Counted from the first letter of the stretch, positions 1 to 8,363 are shown. The stretch is DNA of 64,000 bases from Streptomyces sp. NBC_00461 (GCF_036013935.1 NZ_CP107902.1:1893001-1957000); one strand, 5' to 3'. The notes: generated by a model from the sequence alone, not told the origin. Program-made: numbers and translations.

Positions 1-1329
1 GTAGTAGTGCTCGTCGACCATGTCGACCTTGGCGTCCTTGTTCAGCTTCCAGGCCGTGTCGAAGGTCGAACCGGAATCGTCCGGGCCGGAGTTGGAGATG
101 ACCCGCATGTGCGGGTACTTCGCCTGGATCGCGGCGCGGAACTGCCGGAAGCGGGCGAAGAACTCGTTCGGGAGGTTCTCCTCGTTGCCGACCTCGATGT
201 GGGTGAGGTGGAAGGGCTTGGGGTGGCCCATCCGGGCGCGCTCGCCGCCCCACTCGCTCGTCACCGGCCCGTTGGCGAACTCGATGAGGTCCAGGGTGTC
301 CTGGACGTGCCGCTTGAGCAGCGCGTCGTCGGCGACGGCCTTGTTCTGGCCGCAACCGGTGACCAGGGCAGGCACGACGGGCAGCGGCATGGCGCCGATG
401 TCCTCGGCGAAGCGGAAGTATTCGTAGTAGCCGAGGCCGTAACTCTGGTTGTAGCCCCAGAAGTTGGAGTTCGTGGCGCGCGTCTCGACCGGGCCGACGG
501 TGTCCTTCCACTGGTACGAGCGCTTGCGCTGGTATCCGGAGGCGGCGCTGTAGTCCTCCATGGAGCCGGTGTTGACCAGACAGCCGCCCGGGAAGCGCAC
601 GAAGCCGGGGTGCAGCGCGGCGACCTTCTCCGCGAGGTCCTTTCGCAGGCCGTTGGCCTCGTGCCGGTAGGTGTCGCGCGGGAACAGGGAGACCATGTCG
701 AGCGCGGCCGCGGCGGAGGAGGCCACGGTGAGGCGGCCGTCGGAACTGGTGCGGGCGGCGGTGAAGCTCACCTTGTACCGCGCCCAGCCTCCCTTGCGCA
801 CGGCAATCCGCCGGGCGGTGGCCGGCGAGCCGTCGGTGTCGCCGAGGGAGACCGTGAGCGCCGTACCGCTTTGGGCGCGGGCCCACACCGAGAAGTCGTA
901 CCTCTTTCCGCCCTCGACGCGAATGCCGGTGTTGTAACCGGAGTTCGTGACGGACGAACCGGCGCCCAGGGAGAGGTAGTTGCGGTTACGGGCGTTCAGC
1001 CGGCCGTCGTCGTTCACGACCTGCCCACTGCCTGACACTGACCACGCCGTCAGCGGCGTGTACGAGGTGTTGTCGTCGGTGGAGTACTCGAAGGACCGGT
1101 TCTGCACGAGTTCGGCGTAGAGGCCGCCGTCGGCGGCGCGGTTGATGTCCTCGAAGAAGACGCCGTACATCGTGTCGTCGATCTTCGCGCCCTTGGTGGC
1201 GGGGTCGACGGTGATCGCGTAGTCGGTGACGTCCTCGGCGTGGGCCGGGGACGGGACGAGACCGGCAGCGAGCAGGAAAGCGCTTGCTCCGAGGCCGAGT
1301 CTCAGCCGCTTGCGGGTGGTGCGTGACAT
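1..1329 (-). CDS. Secreted alpha-L-arabinofuranosidase (GH51-like), 3' end cut off
   Basis: Removes terminal alpha-L-arabinofuranosyl residues from plant hemicellulose outside the cell. 443 codons are visible from ATG at 1329; the C-terminus lies beyond the left edge. The N-terminus has an Arg-rich start, a hydrophobic stretch and an AHA cleavage site near residues 28-31, so it is exported. Next come a GH51-type segment (YGVFFEDIN near residue 55, NRSFEY), a beta-rich insert resembling a carbohydrate-binding module (about 90-220) and the catalytic barrel with VRFPGG and EVGNEE; Glu383 of GNE is the expected acid/base. The nucleophile is outside the window. Upstream (1370-1385) lies TTCGAACGATCGA on the minus strand, a possible repressor site. 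Family assignment is firm; substrate preference is inferred. Confidence 0.88.
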   Translation of the reverse strand, partial: MSRTTRKRLRLGLGASAFLLAAGLVPSPAHAEDVTDYAITVDPATKGAKIDDTMYGVFFEDINRAADGGLYAELVQNRSFEYSTDDNTSYTPLTAWSVSGSGQVVNDDGRLNARNRNYLSLGAGSSVTNSGYNTGIRVEGGKRYDFSVWARAQSGTALTVSLGDTDGSPATARRIAVRKGGWARYKVSFTAARTSSDGRLTVASSAAAALDMVSLFPRDTYRHEANGLRKDLAEKVAALHPGFVRFPGGCLVNTGSMEDYSAASGYQRKRSYQWKDTVGPVETRATNSNFWGYNQSYGLGYYEYFRFAEDIGAMPLPVVPALVTGCGQNKAVADDALLKRHVQDTLDLIEFANGPVTSEWGGERARMGHPKPFHLTHIEVGNEENLPNEFFARFRQFRAAIQAKYPHMRVISNSGPDDSGSTFDTAWKLNKDAKVDMVDEHYY

Positions 1330-1451
1330 GGATACTCCGCGGCTCTTGGGGGTCGTTCTCGACGGCTCGATCGTTCGAAATATCAGGCAGCGGTCAGCAC
1401 TTCGGACGGCAAGGTAAGGGAGGGGCGTGAGCACGTCAATGGGGCCCGCGA

Positions 1452-1490
1452 GGGACGACGTAGGGTCGCGCGGGGGACGACGTAGGGTCG
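1452..1490. repeat. 17-bp direct repeat carrying two TAGGGT hexamers
   Basis: GGGACGACGTAGGGTCG occurs at 1452-1468 and exactly again at 1474-1490, 22 bp apart. Each copy holds TAGGGT, a good actinobacterial -10 hexamer. The second (1483-1488) ends 7 nt before ATG 1496, so it may be the promoter of the leader ORF and the DUF6314 gene. No convincing -35 is seen. Confidence 0.5.
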
Positions 1491-1495
1491 ACGGC

Positions 1496-1537
1496 ATGGA
1501 CGCACCGCTGCCGGACCTCACCGAGAAGGGCCGATGA
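1496..1537 (+). CDS. Possible 13-residue leader peptide coupled to the DUF6314 gene
   Basis: ATG at 1496 opens a 13-codon frame that stops at TGA 1535-1537, overlapping the next ATG (1534) as ATGA. It lies 7 nt downstream of a TAGGGT hexamer and has no Shine-Dalgarno, as expected for a leaderless message. The peptide begins MDAPLPDL. It could be a real coupled leader, or chance. No function can be assigned. Confidence 0.3.
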   Translation: MDAPLPDLTEKGR

Positions 1538-1980
1538 CGGGCGAGCCGTGGCCCGTGCCCGACGTGCTGGCCCATCTGGCCGGGCGCTGGCGCGTGCGGC
1601 GCACGGTGCGCGATCTGGCGAGCGGGGACGAGGGGCACTTCGAGGGCACCACGGTCTTCAGCCCGCTGCCGGAGGGCGGCCTGCTGCACGAGGAGACCGG
1701 CACCTTCACCTGGCTGGGCGTCGCGCGGCCCGCCGAGCGAACCCTGCGCTTCCTGCGGGGGAGTTCACCGGGCAGGGCGGACGTACGTTTCGCCGACGGC
1801 CGCCCCTTCCACGGCCTGGACCTGACCACCGGGCACCATGTCGCCGACCACCCCTGCGCGGCGGACCTCTACCGCGGCGAGTTCACCGTCCGGGACGCGG
1901 ACCGCTGGCGGTCGGTGTGGCGGGTGGGCGGACCCGCCAAGGACCTCGTGCTCACGACCGACTACGCGCGTGAGGGCTGA
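1534..1980 (+). CDS. DUF6314 family protein
   Basis: 148 residues, cytosolic, no signal peptide. The sequence reads as a single small beta-rich domain: an N-terminal LAGRWRVRRTVRD segment, EGTTVF, then DVRFADGRPFHGLDL and a C-terminal RWRSVWRVGGPAKD motif. This matches the DUF6314 pattern known in actinomycetes; no reaction is established. ATG 1534 overlaps the stop of a 13-codon leader frame, so translation may be coupled. The 3' end overlaps the convergent histidine-phosphatase-like gene by 19 bp. Function unknown. Confidence 0.8.
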   Translation: MTGEPWPVPDVLAHLAGRWRVRRTVRDLASGDEGHFEGTTVFSPLPEGGLLHEETGTFTWLGVARPAERTLRFLRGSSPGRADVRFADGRPFHGLDLTTGHHVADHPCAADLYRGEFTVRDADRWRSVWRVGGPAKDLVLTTDYAREG

Positions 1981-2555
1981 ACCGGGACCCCGTCGAAGCG
2001 GAGGTTCCAGCGGCCGGCGTGGCCCGTGACGGTGGTCGTCGACAGGGGGCGCACATCGATGTTCCAGTACGTCGACGGCGGCGCCTTCAGAGCGTAGACG
2101 AGGGCCGCGCGGATGACGGACGGCTCGGCGACGGCGACGATTCGGCCGCCGTCCTCGGCCGGCCTGGTGTCGAGCCAGCCCCCGACCCGGGAGACGAAGG
2201 CGAGCAGCGACTCACCGCCGTGCGGGGTGGCCCGCGGATCGCCCAGCCAGGTGTCCACGGCGGCCGGCTCGCGGGCCATCGCCTCGCCGAGCGTCAGCCC
2301 GCGCCAGCGGCCCATGTCGCAGTCCCGCAGGGCGAGTTGGACGAGTGGCGCGTAGCCGAGGGCGTCACCGGTGGCGCGACTGCGGGGCGTGGGCGAGCAG
2401 TAGCGCAGCTCGGCCGCCGCGAGCGGGATGAGGTCGTGCGCGACACGCTGCACCTCGTCCCAGCCGGCCTGGTCGAGCGGACGGTCGTCCTCGAAGCGCT
2501 CGGCGAGCAGCGGGGAGCTGCGCGCGGCGGCGACGAAAGTGACCCGTAGTTGCAT
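1962..2555 (-). CDS. Histidine phosphatase superfamily protein with degenerate RHG motif
   Basis: 197 residues from ATG 2555 (MQLRVTF); an ATG 16 codons upstream is possible but the homologous region begins here. The fold is recognisable from the N-terminal strand, the SRATGDAL helix, DMGRWRGLTLGEA and HGGES. In active members the first strand ends in R-H-G; here it reads AAARSSP, so Arg is kept and the catalytic His is replaced by Ser. The protein is therefore probably a non-catalytic or altered member. Convergent with DUF6314; the next gene upstream is a GNAT on the same strand about 130 bp away. Confidence 0.75.
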   Translation of the reverse strand: MQLRVTFVAAARSSPLLAERFEDDRPLDQAGWDEVQRVAHDLIPLAAAELRYCSPTPRSRATGDALGYAPLVQLALRDCDMGRWRGLTLGEAMAREPAAVDTWLGDPRATPHGGESLLAFVSRVGGWLDTRPAEDGGRIVAVAEPSVIRAALVYALKAPPSTYWNIDVRPLSTTTVTGHAGRWNLRFDGVPVQPSRA

Positions 2556-2683
2556 GCGGCGATCGTCAGTCGGGAAAGTGCGCAGGTCAAGGGGCGTTAC
2601 CAAGGAGTCACCCAGGGTGCCCGAAACCTTACTTCCAGGTCAGGACCTGGCGGACAACTCACCTGAAACACCTCACCCACGCG

Positions 2684-3121
2684 TCACTCGGAGACGAGCG
2701 CCATCCACTGGTCGGGCCTCGCCAGCTCCCGGAAACCGAGCTTCTCGTACACCCCGTGGGCGTCGTGGGTGGCGAGCAGGATGCGGCGCAGCCCGTACGG
2801 GCGCAGGTGGTCGCGGACCGCCGCGACCATCGCCGTACCGACACCCTTGCCGCGCACGGAAGGGTCGACGTACACGTCGCAGAGCCAGGCGAAGGTGGCC
2901 CGGTCGGTGATGATCCGTGCATACGCCACCTGATCCCCGGAAACCAAGTCGTACACCCCGAAGTTCAGCGAACCCGCCATCGCCGATGCATGCTTCTCCC
3001 GGGTCCGCCCGATCGCCCAGTACGCGTCGGTGGACAGCCAGCGGTGCACGCGCTCGGTGTCGATGCGATCGGGGTCGGCGGAGATCTCGTAGCCGTCGGG
3101 GAGGCCGGGGGTGTCGGTCAT
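2684..3121 (-). CDS. GNAT family N-acetyltransferase
   Basis: 145 residues, single GNAT domain. The acetyl-CoA pyrophosphate loop is visible as VRGKGVGTAM near residues 90-99, preceded by the beta4 strand DVYVDPS and followed by YEKLGF near the C-terminus. It transfers acetyl from acetyl-CoA to an amine of an unknown substrate in the cytosol. ATG 3121 is used; no strong Shine-Dalgarno. It stands alone between the phosphatase-like gene and the MocR regulator. Confidence 0.85.
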   Translation of the reverse strand: MTDTPGLPDGYEISADPDRIDTERVHRWLSTDAYWAIGRTREKHASAMAGSLNFGVYDLVSGDQVAYARIITDRATFAWLCDVYVDPSVRGKGVGTAMVAAVRDHLRPYGLRRILLATHDAHGVYEKLGFRELARPDQWMALVSE

Positions 3122-3206
3122 GGCGGGAGACTCGCAGGTCGTCAGGCGGGGAGTCGACTGGTTTTCCTGGTTCTCCCCGAGCCGGCCCGGCTCCGCCGCC
3201 CCGCGG

Positions 3207-4640
3207 CTAGAGCACCTCGTCGCAGGCCGTGCGCAGCCGCCGTACCCCCTCCGTGATCTCCTGTGTCCCTGCCACCGCCGCGAAGCTCAACCGCACGTGC
3301 GGTGCCGGGGATTCCGCGCTGAAGTACGGGCGGCCGGGCGTGAGGGCGACCCCCGCGCGCAGGGCCGCCGCCGTCAGAGCGGTTTCGTCCGTGCCGTCGG
3401 GCAGGCGCAGCCACAGGTGGTAGCCGCCGGACGGGATGTGCGGGAGGGAGAGTTCGGGGAGGCCGAGGCGCAGGGCTGCCGTCATCGTGTCGCGGCGGGT
3501 CTTCAACTCCGTGGAGATGGCCCGGAGATGGCGCGGCCAGGCGGGCGAGCCGACGAGTTCGAGGGCCGCTTCCTGAAGCGGCCGGGGGACGAAGAAGGTG
3601 TCGACGACCTGGATGGCGCGCAGCCGTTCCAGAACCGGGCCGTGGGCGGCCAGCGCGCTCACCCGGAAGCTGGGCGAGGTCGCCTTGGTGAGCGAGCAGA
3701 CGTGGACGACGACTCCGTCGGGATCGTCCGCCGCGAGGGGGCTCGGCAGCGGTCCCGCGTCCTCGTGCACGAGCCGTCGTACGAAGTCGTCCTCGACGAC
3801 GAAGGCGCCGGCCTCGCGCGCGATACGGAGCACCTCGCCGCGGCGTTCGGGGGCGAGCACGGCGCCGGTCGGGTTCTGGAACAGGGGCTGGCAGACGAAG
3901 ACGCGCGCGCCGGTCGCCCGGAACGCGTCGGCGAGCAGGGCCGGTTTCACGCCGTCCGCGTCCACCGGGACCGGGACGGGCCGCAGACCCGCCGCCCGTG
4001 CGATCGCCAGCATACCCGGATACGTGGGCGATTCGACGAGCACCGGCGCTCCGGGCGGAGCGAGCGCGCGCAGCGCGGTCGTGAGTGCGGACTGGCCACC
4101 CGCGCTGATGAGCACCCCGGCGGCGGTCACCCCTCCCCCGATGCTGCGCGCGAACCACTCCCGCAGCTCCGGCAGCCCCTCCATCGGCGGCCGCCCCCAG
4201 GCGCCGGGGCGCCGTCCGGCCCGGGAAAGGGCCGCCGCCATCGCCCGCTCGGGCTGCAACGACGGGTGCAGATAGCCGCCGTTGAACTCGACGACTCCTG
4301 GCGGCGGTGCGGCGAGCGACACCGTGACTCCGGACGCGTCGACGGAACGCGGTACGAGGTCGGCGGCGCCGTCCGCGCTGAGAGCGACCTCCTGCCACGA
4401 GGTGTCGCCGACCGGAGCGGCCGTGCCGCGCGGCTGCGCACGGAAGGCGCCGGCTCCCGGCCTGGTCACCACCAGGCCCTCGGCGGACAGCTGGGCCAGG
4501 GCCCGCGAGACGGTCACCGGGCTGACCCGGAACCGTTCGACGAGGGACCGGCTCGACGGGAGCTTTCCACCAGGAGAGTAGCGGTTGATTTCCCGTCGCA
4601 GCTGGTTCGCCAGTTCACCCACACTGCTACGCTCTTGCAT
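3207..4640 (-). CDS. MocR-type GntR/aminotransferase transcriptional regulator
   Basis: 477 residues. An N-terminal winged helix of GntR type (about 1-75; GKLPSSRSL, SPVTVSRALAQL, GLVVTRPGAG) is fused to a fold-type I aminotransferase domain (about 130-475) with GGQSALTT, SPTYPG, QNPTGAVL, EDDF and the PLP-lysine region SLTKATSPSFR. MocR proteins use the aminotransferase domain to sense PLP or an amine and control a divergent gene, here an EamA transporter. ATG 4640 overlaps the transporter's ATG (4639) in one CATG. Upstream on its strand TATCCT (4654-4649) sits 8 nt from ATG, so the mRNA is probably leaderless. The effector is unknown. Confidence 0.9.
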   Translation of the reverse strand: MQERSSVGELANQLRREINRYSPGGKLPSSRSLVERFRVSPVTVSRALAQLSAEGLVVTRPGAGAFRAQPRGTAAPVGDTSWQEVALSADGAADLVPRSVDASGVTVSLAAPPPGVVEFNGGYLHPSLQPERAMAAALSRAGRRPGAWGRPPMEGLPELREWFARSIGGGVTAAGVLISAGGQSALTTALRALAPPGAPVLVESPTYPGMLAIARAAGLRPVPVPVDADGVKPALLADAFRATGARVFVCQPLFQNPTGAVLAPERRGEVLRIAREAGAFVVEDDFVRRLVHEDAGPLPSPLAADDPDGVVVHVCSLTKATSPSFRVSALAAHGPVLERLRAIQVVDTFFVPRPLQEAALELVGSPAWPRHLRAISTELKTRRDTMTAALRLGLPELSLPHIPSGGYHLWLRLPDGTDETALTAAALRAGVALTPGRPYFSAESPAPHVRLSFAAVAGTQEITEGVRRLRTACDEVL

Positions 4641-4680
4641 GACAGCACAGGATAGCGCTACTGCCTCACAGCGGATAGCG
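4628..4680. promoter_or_regulatory. Overlapping divergent leaderless promoters with GGATAGCG repeats
   Basis: For the plus gene TACGCT (4628-4633) lies 5 nt before ATG 4639. For the minus gene TATCCT (4654-4649) lies 8 nt before ATG 4640. GGATAGCG occurs at 4650-4657 and 4673-4680, 23 bp apart (about two helical turns) in the same orientation. The first copy contains the MocR -10. Direct repeats are the usual MocR operator layout, so this is a candidate autoregulatory site inside the first codons of the EamA gene. Confidence 0.5.
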
Positions 4681-5559
4681 GTCGCCACCCCGCCCGGGAC
4701 GACAGCCGGCACCGGCACGCTCCAGGCCGCCCTCGGCGTCACCGCCTTCTCCCTCACCTTCCCCGCCACCGCCTGGGGCCTGGAGGGCTTCGGACCCTGG
4801 TCCCTGGTGGCCGTGCGCAGTGTTCTGGCGGCCCTGATCGCGGGCACGTGTCTGCTGGCCCTGCGCGTTTCGCCGCCGGACCGACGGCACGTGGCGGGAC
4901 TCGCGGTCGTCGGCGCGGGTGTCGTCGTCGGCTTCCCGCTGCTCACCACCCTCGCCCTGCAGACCTCGACCACCGCGCACGCGGCCGTCGTGGTGGGCCT
5001 GCTCCCGCTCACGACCGCGCTGTTCTCCGCCCTGCGCATGGGCACCCGCCCCTCCCGCACCTTCTGGACGGCGGCCCTCGCGGGTGCGGCGGCCGTCGTC
5101 GCCTTCACGGTGCAGCAGAGCGGCGGTGCGCTGACGACCGCCGACCTCTATCTGTTCGCCGCGCTGCTGGTATGCGCGGCCGGCTACACCGAGGGCGGCC
5201 GGCTCGCCCGGGTCATGCCGGGCTGGCAGGTCATCGGCTGGGCGCTGGTGCTGTGCCTGCCGCTGAGCGTGCCGGCCGCCGCGCTGGCGCTGTCGTACGA
5301 ACCCGTGCGGTTGACCGCGCACAGCGTGGCCGGGCTGCTGTGGGTCGCGGCGGGCTCGCAGTTCCTCGGCCTGGTCGTCTGGTACCGGGGCATGGCGGCC
5401 ATCGGCATCCCGAAGGCCAGCCAGTTGCAGTTGGCCCAGCCCCTGCTCACACTGGTGTGGTCGGTGCTGCTGCTGGGCGAGCACCTGACGGTGGCCGCGC
5501 CGCTGACGGCCGCGGCGGTACTCGTGTGCATCGCCGTCACCCAGCGGGCGCGAGGCTGA
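4639..5559 (+). CDS. EamA/DMT family transporter
   Basis: 306 residues with about ten hydrophobic helices and two EamA repeats (about 20-145 and 160-300), the layout of drug/metabolite transporters that export amino acids or small metabolites across the cell membrane. The second repeat ends with LLGEHLTVAAPLTAAA, a typical EamA signature. ATG 4639 is chosen because homology begins after it and it overlaps the MocR start codon; a start 54 bp upstream would run into the regulator gene. Control by the divergent MocR is inferred from position. The substrate is unknown. Confidence 0.88.
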   Translation: MTAQDSATASQRIAVATPPGTTAGTGTLQAALGVTAFSLTFPATAWGLEGFGPWSLVAVRSVLAALIAGTCLLALRVSPPDRRHVAGLAVVGAGVVVGFPLLTTLALQTSTTAHAAVVVGLLPLTTALFSALRMGTRPSRTFWTAALAGAAAVVAFTVQQSGGALTTADLYLFAALLVCAAGYTEGGRLARVMPGWQVIGWALVLCLPLSVPAAALALSYEPVRLTAHSVAGLLWVAAGSQFLGLVVWYRGMAAIGIPKASQLQLAQPLLTLVWSVLLLGEHLTVAAPLTAAAVLVCIAVTQRARG

Positions 5560-5652
5560 GCGGCGTGCACGCGCCGGTCCCAACCAAGGCCCCGCGCCGT
5601 AGACTCAAGGCCACGGACCGCTGCTCCCGCACTTGGTGAGGAGGCCCTACAC

Positions 5653-5847
5653 ATGCACGCAATCGTGGGCGACCAGCTTGTCCAGCACGGCAGGGTGGTC
5701 GGACAACAGGACAAGGTCGGCGAGATCGTCGAAGTACTGGGCCAGGAGGGCAACCCTCCCTTCCGCGTCCGCTTCGAGGACGGGCATGTGGGCGTCTGCT
5801 CACCCGGCCCCGACACCGAGATCCGGCACAAGGAAACACAGAAGTAG
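5653..5847 (+). CDS. DUF1918 domain protein
   Basis: 64 residues, close to the usual length of this small actinobacterial family (MHAIVGDQLV start, GEIVEVLG, PFRVRFEDGH). The fold is a short SH3-like beta barrel; no function is established. A good AGGAGG lies 8 nt before ATG 5653, and TAGACT at 5600-5605 may be the -10. It ends 1 bp from the stop of the convergent GHL10 gene. Confidence 0.88.
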   Translation: MHAIVGDQLVQHGRVVGQQDKVGEIVEVLGQEGNPPFRVRFEDGHVGVCSPGPDTEIRHKETQK

Positions 5848-5848
5848 A

Positions 5849-7072
5849 TCAGCGCGGGGGCCTCGCCGGCTGCCGGTAGTGGTCGGCGACGACCCGTGCC
5901 ATCGCCCCGATGCGGTCCGCCGCCACGTCCTTGGCGGCGAAGAAGACATGACCGCGCACCTGCGGGTGCTCCTCGGCCAGGGTGAGGTGCCGGGAGAGTT
6001 CGGCCGGATCCTGCCAGGCCGCGGGCTGTGCCGGGTCGCCGGCCTTGTAGAGCGCCTCCCCCACGTACAACCGCGTCCCGGTGCCCCGTGCGACCTCCGC
6101 CCACCAGGGCAGCAGCTTGGCGTAGTCGGCGGCGGCGAAGCCGAGGTTCCAGTAGATCTGCGGCGCGACGTAGTCGATCCAGTTCTTGCGCACCCACTTG
6201 CGGGTGTCCGCGTGCAGGTCGTCGTACGTCTGCACGCCCGCCCGGGTGTCGGAGCCGAGCGGGTCGGTGGCGGCGTTGCGCCACACTCCGAACGGGCTGA
6301 TGCCGAAGCGCGTGCCCGGCCGGGTCCGCCGGATGCAGGCGGCCGTCTCGCGCACCAGCTTGTCGATGTTGTCCCGGCGCCAGGCGGCCCGGTCCGGGAA
6401 ACCCGCGCCGTGGCGGGCGTAGGCCTCGTCGTCGTCGAAGGTCTGGCCGGCCACGGGATACGGGTAGAAGTAGTCGTCGAAGTGCACGGCGTCCACGGGG
6501 TACTTCTTCACCGCGTCGAGGATCGCCCGCTGGACGAAGGCGCGGACCTCGGGCAGCCCCGGGTTGTAGTAGAGCTTCCCGCCGTACGCCACCACCCAGT
6601 CCGGATGCCTGCGCGCGGGGTGCGAGGCGACCAGCTTCGTCAGGTCCGTGTGGACGGCGATCCGGTACGGGTTGAACCAGGCGTGCAGTTCCAGGCCGCG
6701 GGCGTGGGCCTCCTCGACCGCCGTCTCCAGTGGGTTCCAGCCGGGGTCCTTGCCCTGGGTCCCGGTGAGGTACTCCGACCAGGGCTCGTACGGCGAGGGC
6801 CACAGCGCGTCGGCCGTGGGACGCACCTGGAAGATCACGGTGTTGAGGCGGTTCCTGACGGCCACATCGAGGTGGCTGATGAGTTCCCTGCGCTGCTCGG
6901 CCGCGGTCATGCCCGGCCGGGAGGGCCAGTCCCGGTTGGCCACGGTCGCCAGCCACACGCCCCGCATCCCGGTGATCGCGCGCCGGCGACCCGGCACCGC
7001 GCCCGCGTCCGGCGCGGTCGCCAGAGTCGCCAGCGCGGCCAGCGCGAACGCCCTGCGTGACAGTCGCCCCAT
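5849..7072 (-). CDS. Tat-exported GHL10 (family 10-like) glycosyl hydrolase
   Basis: 407 residues. The N-terminus MGRLSRRAFALAALATLATA is a twin-arginine type signal with cleavage near residue 25. The mature part is a DUF187/GHL10 barrel: MRGVWLATVANRDWP, DAVHFDDYFYPYPV, GISPFGVWRN and DYVAPQIYWNLGF are typical. Members hydrolyse extracellular or cell-wall glycans; the exact linkage is not deducible. A 14-bp perfect palindrome lies 21 bp upstream of the ATG. Divergent from the acyl-CoA dehydrogenase gene, convergent with DUF1918. Confidence 0.85.
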   Translation of the reverse strand: MGRLSRRAFALAALATLATAPDAGAVPGRRRAITGMRGVWLATVANRDWPSRPGMTAAEQRRELISHLDVAVRNRLNTVIFQVRPTADALWPSPYEPWSEYLTGTQGKDPGWNPLETAVEEAHARGLELHAWFNPYRIAVHTDLTKLVASHPARRHPDWVVAYGGKLYYNPGLPEVRAFVQRAILDAVKKYPVDAVHFDDYFYPYPVAGQTFDDDEAYARHGAGFPDRAAWRRDNIDKLVRETAACIRRTRPGTRFGISPFGVWRNAATDPLGSDTRAGVQTYDDLHADTRKWVRKNWIDYVAPQIYWNLGFAAADYAKLLPWWAEVARGTGTRLYVGEALYKAGDPAQPAAWQDPAELSRHLTLAEEHPQVRGHVFFAAKDVAADRIGAMARVVADHYRQPARPPR

Positions 7073-7092
7073 GGTGACAACACCCCCATACT

Positions 7093-7106
7093 GTGCGGAT
7101 CCGCAC
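7093..7106. promoter_or_regulatory. 14-bp perfect palindrome upstream of the GHL10 gene
   Basis: GTGCGGATCCGCAC reads the same on both strands and lies 21-34 bp upstream of the GHL10 ATG, where a repressor would block initiation. GCACGATCG is additionally repeated at 7146-7154 and 7179-7187 in the same intergenic space. No cognate regulator gene is adjacent. Confidence 0.4.
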
Positions 7107-7247
7107 GGTCACGGATCGTCTCCGCCGCCCAGGATGCCCGTACCCGCACGATCGATCATCGATACTTGGGGGTAACGTGCACGATCGGAGCAGGCGCCGA
7201 ACCAGAGGGGTCCTGCCGCACACCCGTAGACCAGCGAAGGGGACGAT

Positions 7248-8123
7248 GTGACAGACATCGCGGCGGGAGACATCGCGCGCGTCGGAGTCGTGGGCTGCGG
7301 CCAGATGGGAGCCGGCATCGCCGAGGTGTGCGCCCGTTCCGGGCTGGACGTGAAGGTCGCCGAGACCACCGGCGAGGCCCTGGAGATCGGCCGCACCCGG
7401 CTGTTCAACTCCCTGTCCAAGGCGGCCGAGCGCGGCAAGATCAGCGCGGCGGAGCTCGACGCGACGCAGGCGCGGCTCAGCTTCACCACCGACCTCGGCG
7501 AGCTCGCCGACCGCGACCTGGTCATCGAGGCCGTCGTGGAGAACGAGCAGGTCAAGACCGAGATCTTCCAGGTGCTCGACCAGGTCGTGACCCGGCCGGA
7601 CGCGATCCTCGCGTCCAACACCTCCTCCATTCCGCTGGTGAGGCTGGCGGTCGCCACCTCGCGGCCGGACCAGGTCGTAGGCATCCACTTCTTCAACCCG
7701 GCCCCGGTGCAGCAGCTCGTCGAGCTGATCCCGGCGCTCACCACCTCCGAGGGCACGCTGGCCCGCGCCCAGCAGTTCGCGGAGAAGACGGTCGGCAAGC
7801 ACGCCATCCGTGCCCAGGACCGCTCCGGCTTCGTGGTCAACGCGCTGCTGATCCCGTATCTCCTCTCCGCCATCCGGATGTTCGAGTCCGGCATAGCCAG
7901 CCGCGAGGACATCGACAACGGCATGGAGCTGGGCTGCGCCCACCCGATGGGCCCGCTGAAGCTGTCCGACCTGATCGGCCTGGACACGGTCGCCTCGGTG
8001 GCCTTCTCGATGTACGAGGAGTACAAGGAGCCGCTGTACGCCGCTCCCCCGCTGCTGCAGCGGATGGTGGACGCGGGCCGGCTCGGCCGGAAGACCGGCT
8101 CGGGCTTCTACAGCTACAGCTGA
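7248..8123 (+). CDS. 3-hydroxybutyryl-CoA dehydrogenase
   Basis: 291 residues. Oxidises 3-hydroxyacyl-CoA to 3-oxoacyl-CoA with NAD(P), in fatty-acid, butyryl-CoA or aromatic degradation. An N-terminal Rossmann domain begins with GVVGCGQMGAGIAEV (residues 11-25); IEAVVENEQVK and ASNTSSIP follow, then GIHFFNPAPV with the catalytic His and GFVVNALLIPYLLSA opening the C-terminal helical domain. Length is normal for single-domain HBDH. GTG 7248 is preceded by GAAGGGGA; the ATG two bases earlier is immediately followed by a stop. A strong hairpin terminator follows the gene. Confidence 0.92.
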   Translation: MTDIAAGDIARVGVVGCGQMGAGIAEVCARSGLDVKVAETTGEALEIGRTRLFNSLSKAAERGKISAAELDATQARLSFTTDLGELADRDLVIEAVVENEQVKTEIFQVLDQVVTRPDAILASNTSSIPLVRLAVATSRPDQVVGIHFFNPAPVQQLVELIPALTTSEGTLARAQQFAEKTVGKHAIRAQDRSGFVVNALLIPYLLSAIRMFESGIASREDIDNGMELGCAHPMGPLKLSDLIGLDTVASVAFSMYEEYKEPLYAAPPLLQRMVDAGRLGRKTGSGFYSYS

Positions 8124-8200
8124 CACCGACGCCTCGGCTGACACCAACGGCCGGTTGCACAGTGCCCGTTCCAGGGTGCTGACTACACAGTGCGACGAAC

Positions 8201-8234
8201 GCGGGCCCGGCACCTTTGATGGTGCCGGGCCCGC
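8201..8234 (+). terminator. 14-bp stem terminator after the dehydrogenase gene
   Basis: GCGGGCCCGGCACC (8201-8214) pairs perfectly with 8221-8234 across a 6-nt loop. There is no U-tract, which is usual for Streptomyces. Confidence 0.75.
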
Positions 8235-8363
8235 GTCATTCACACACCGTGTGCGCGCCGGGCACGCATATGCCCCTCGCACACTCTCCCCACGTGTCCA
8301 CCAGGCGAGTTGACTCACCATGCGCATGCAAGGGATGTGACGACTACGGAAAGGAGCGGACTT

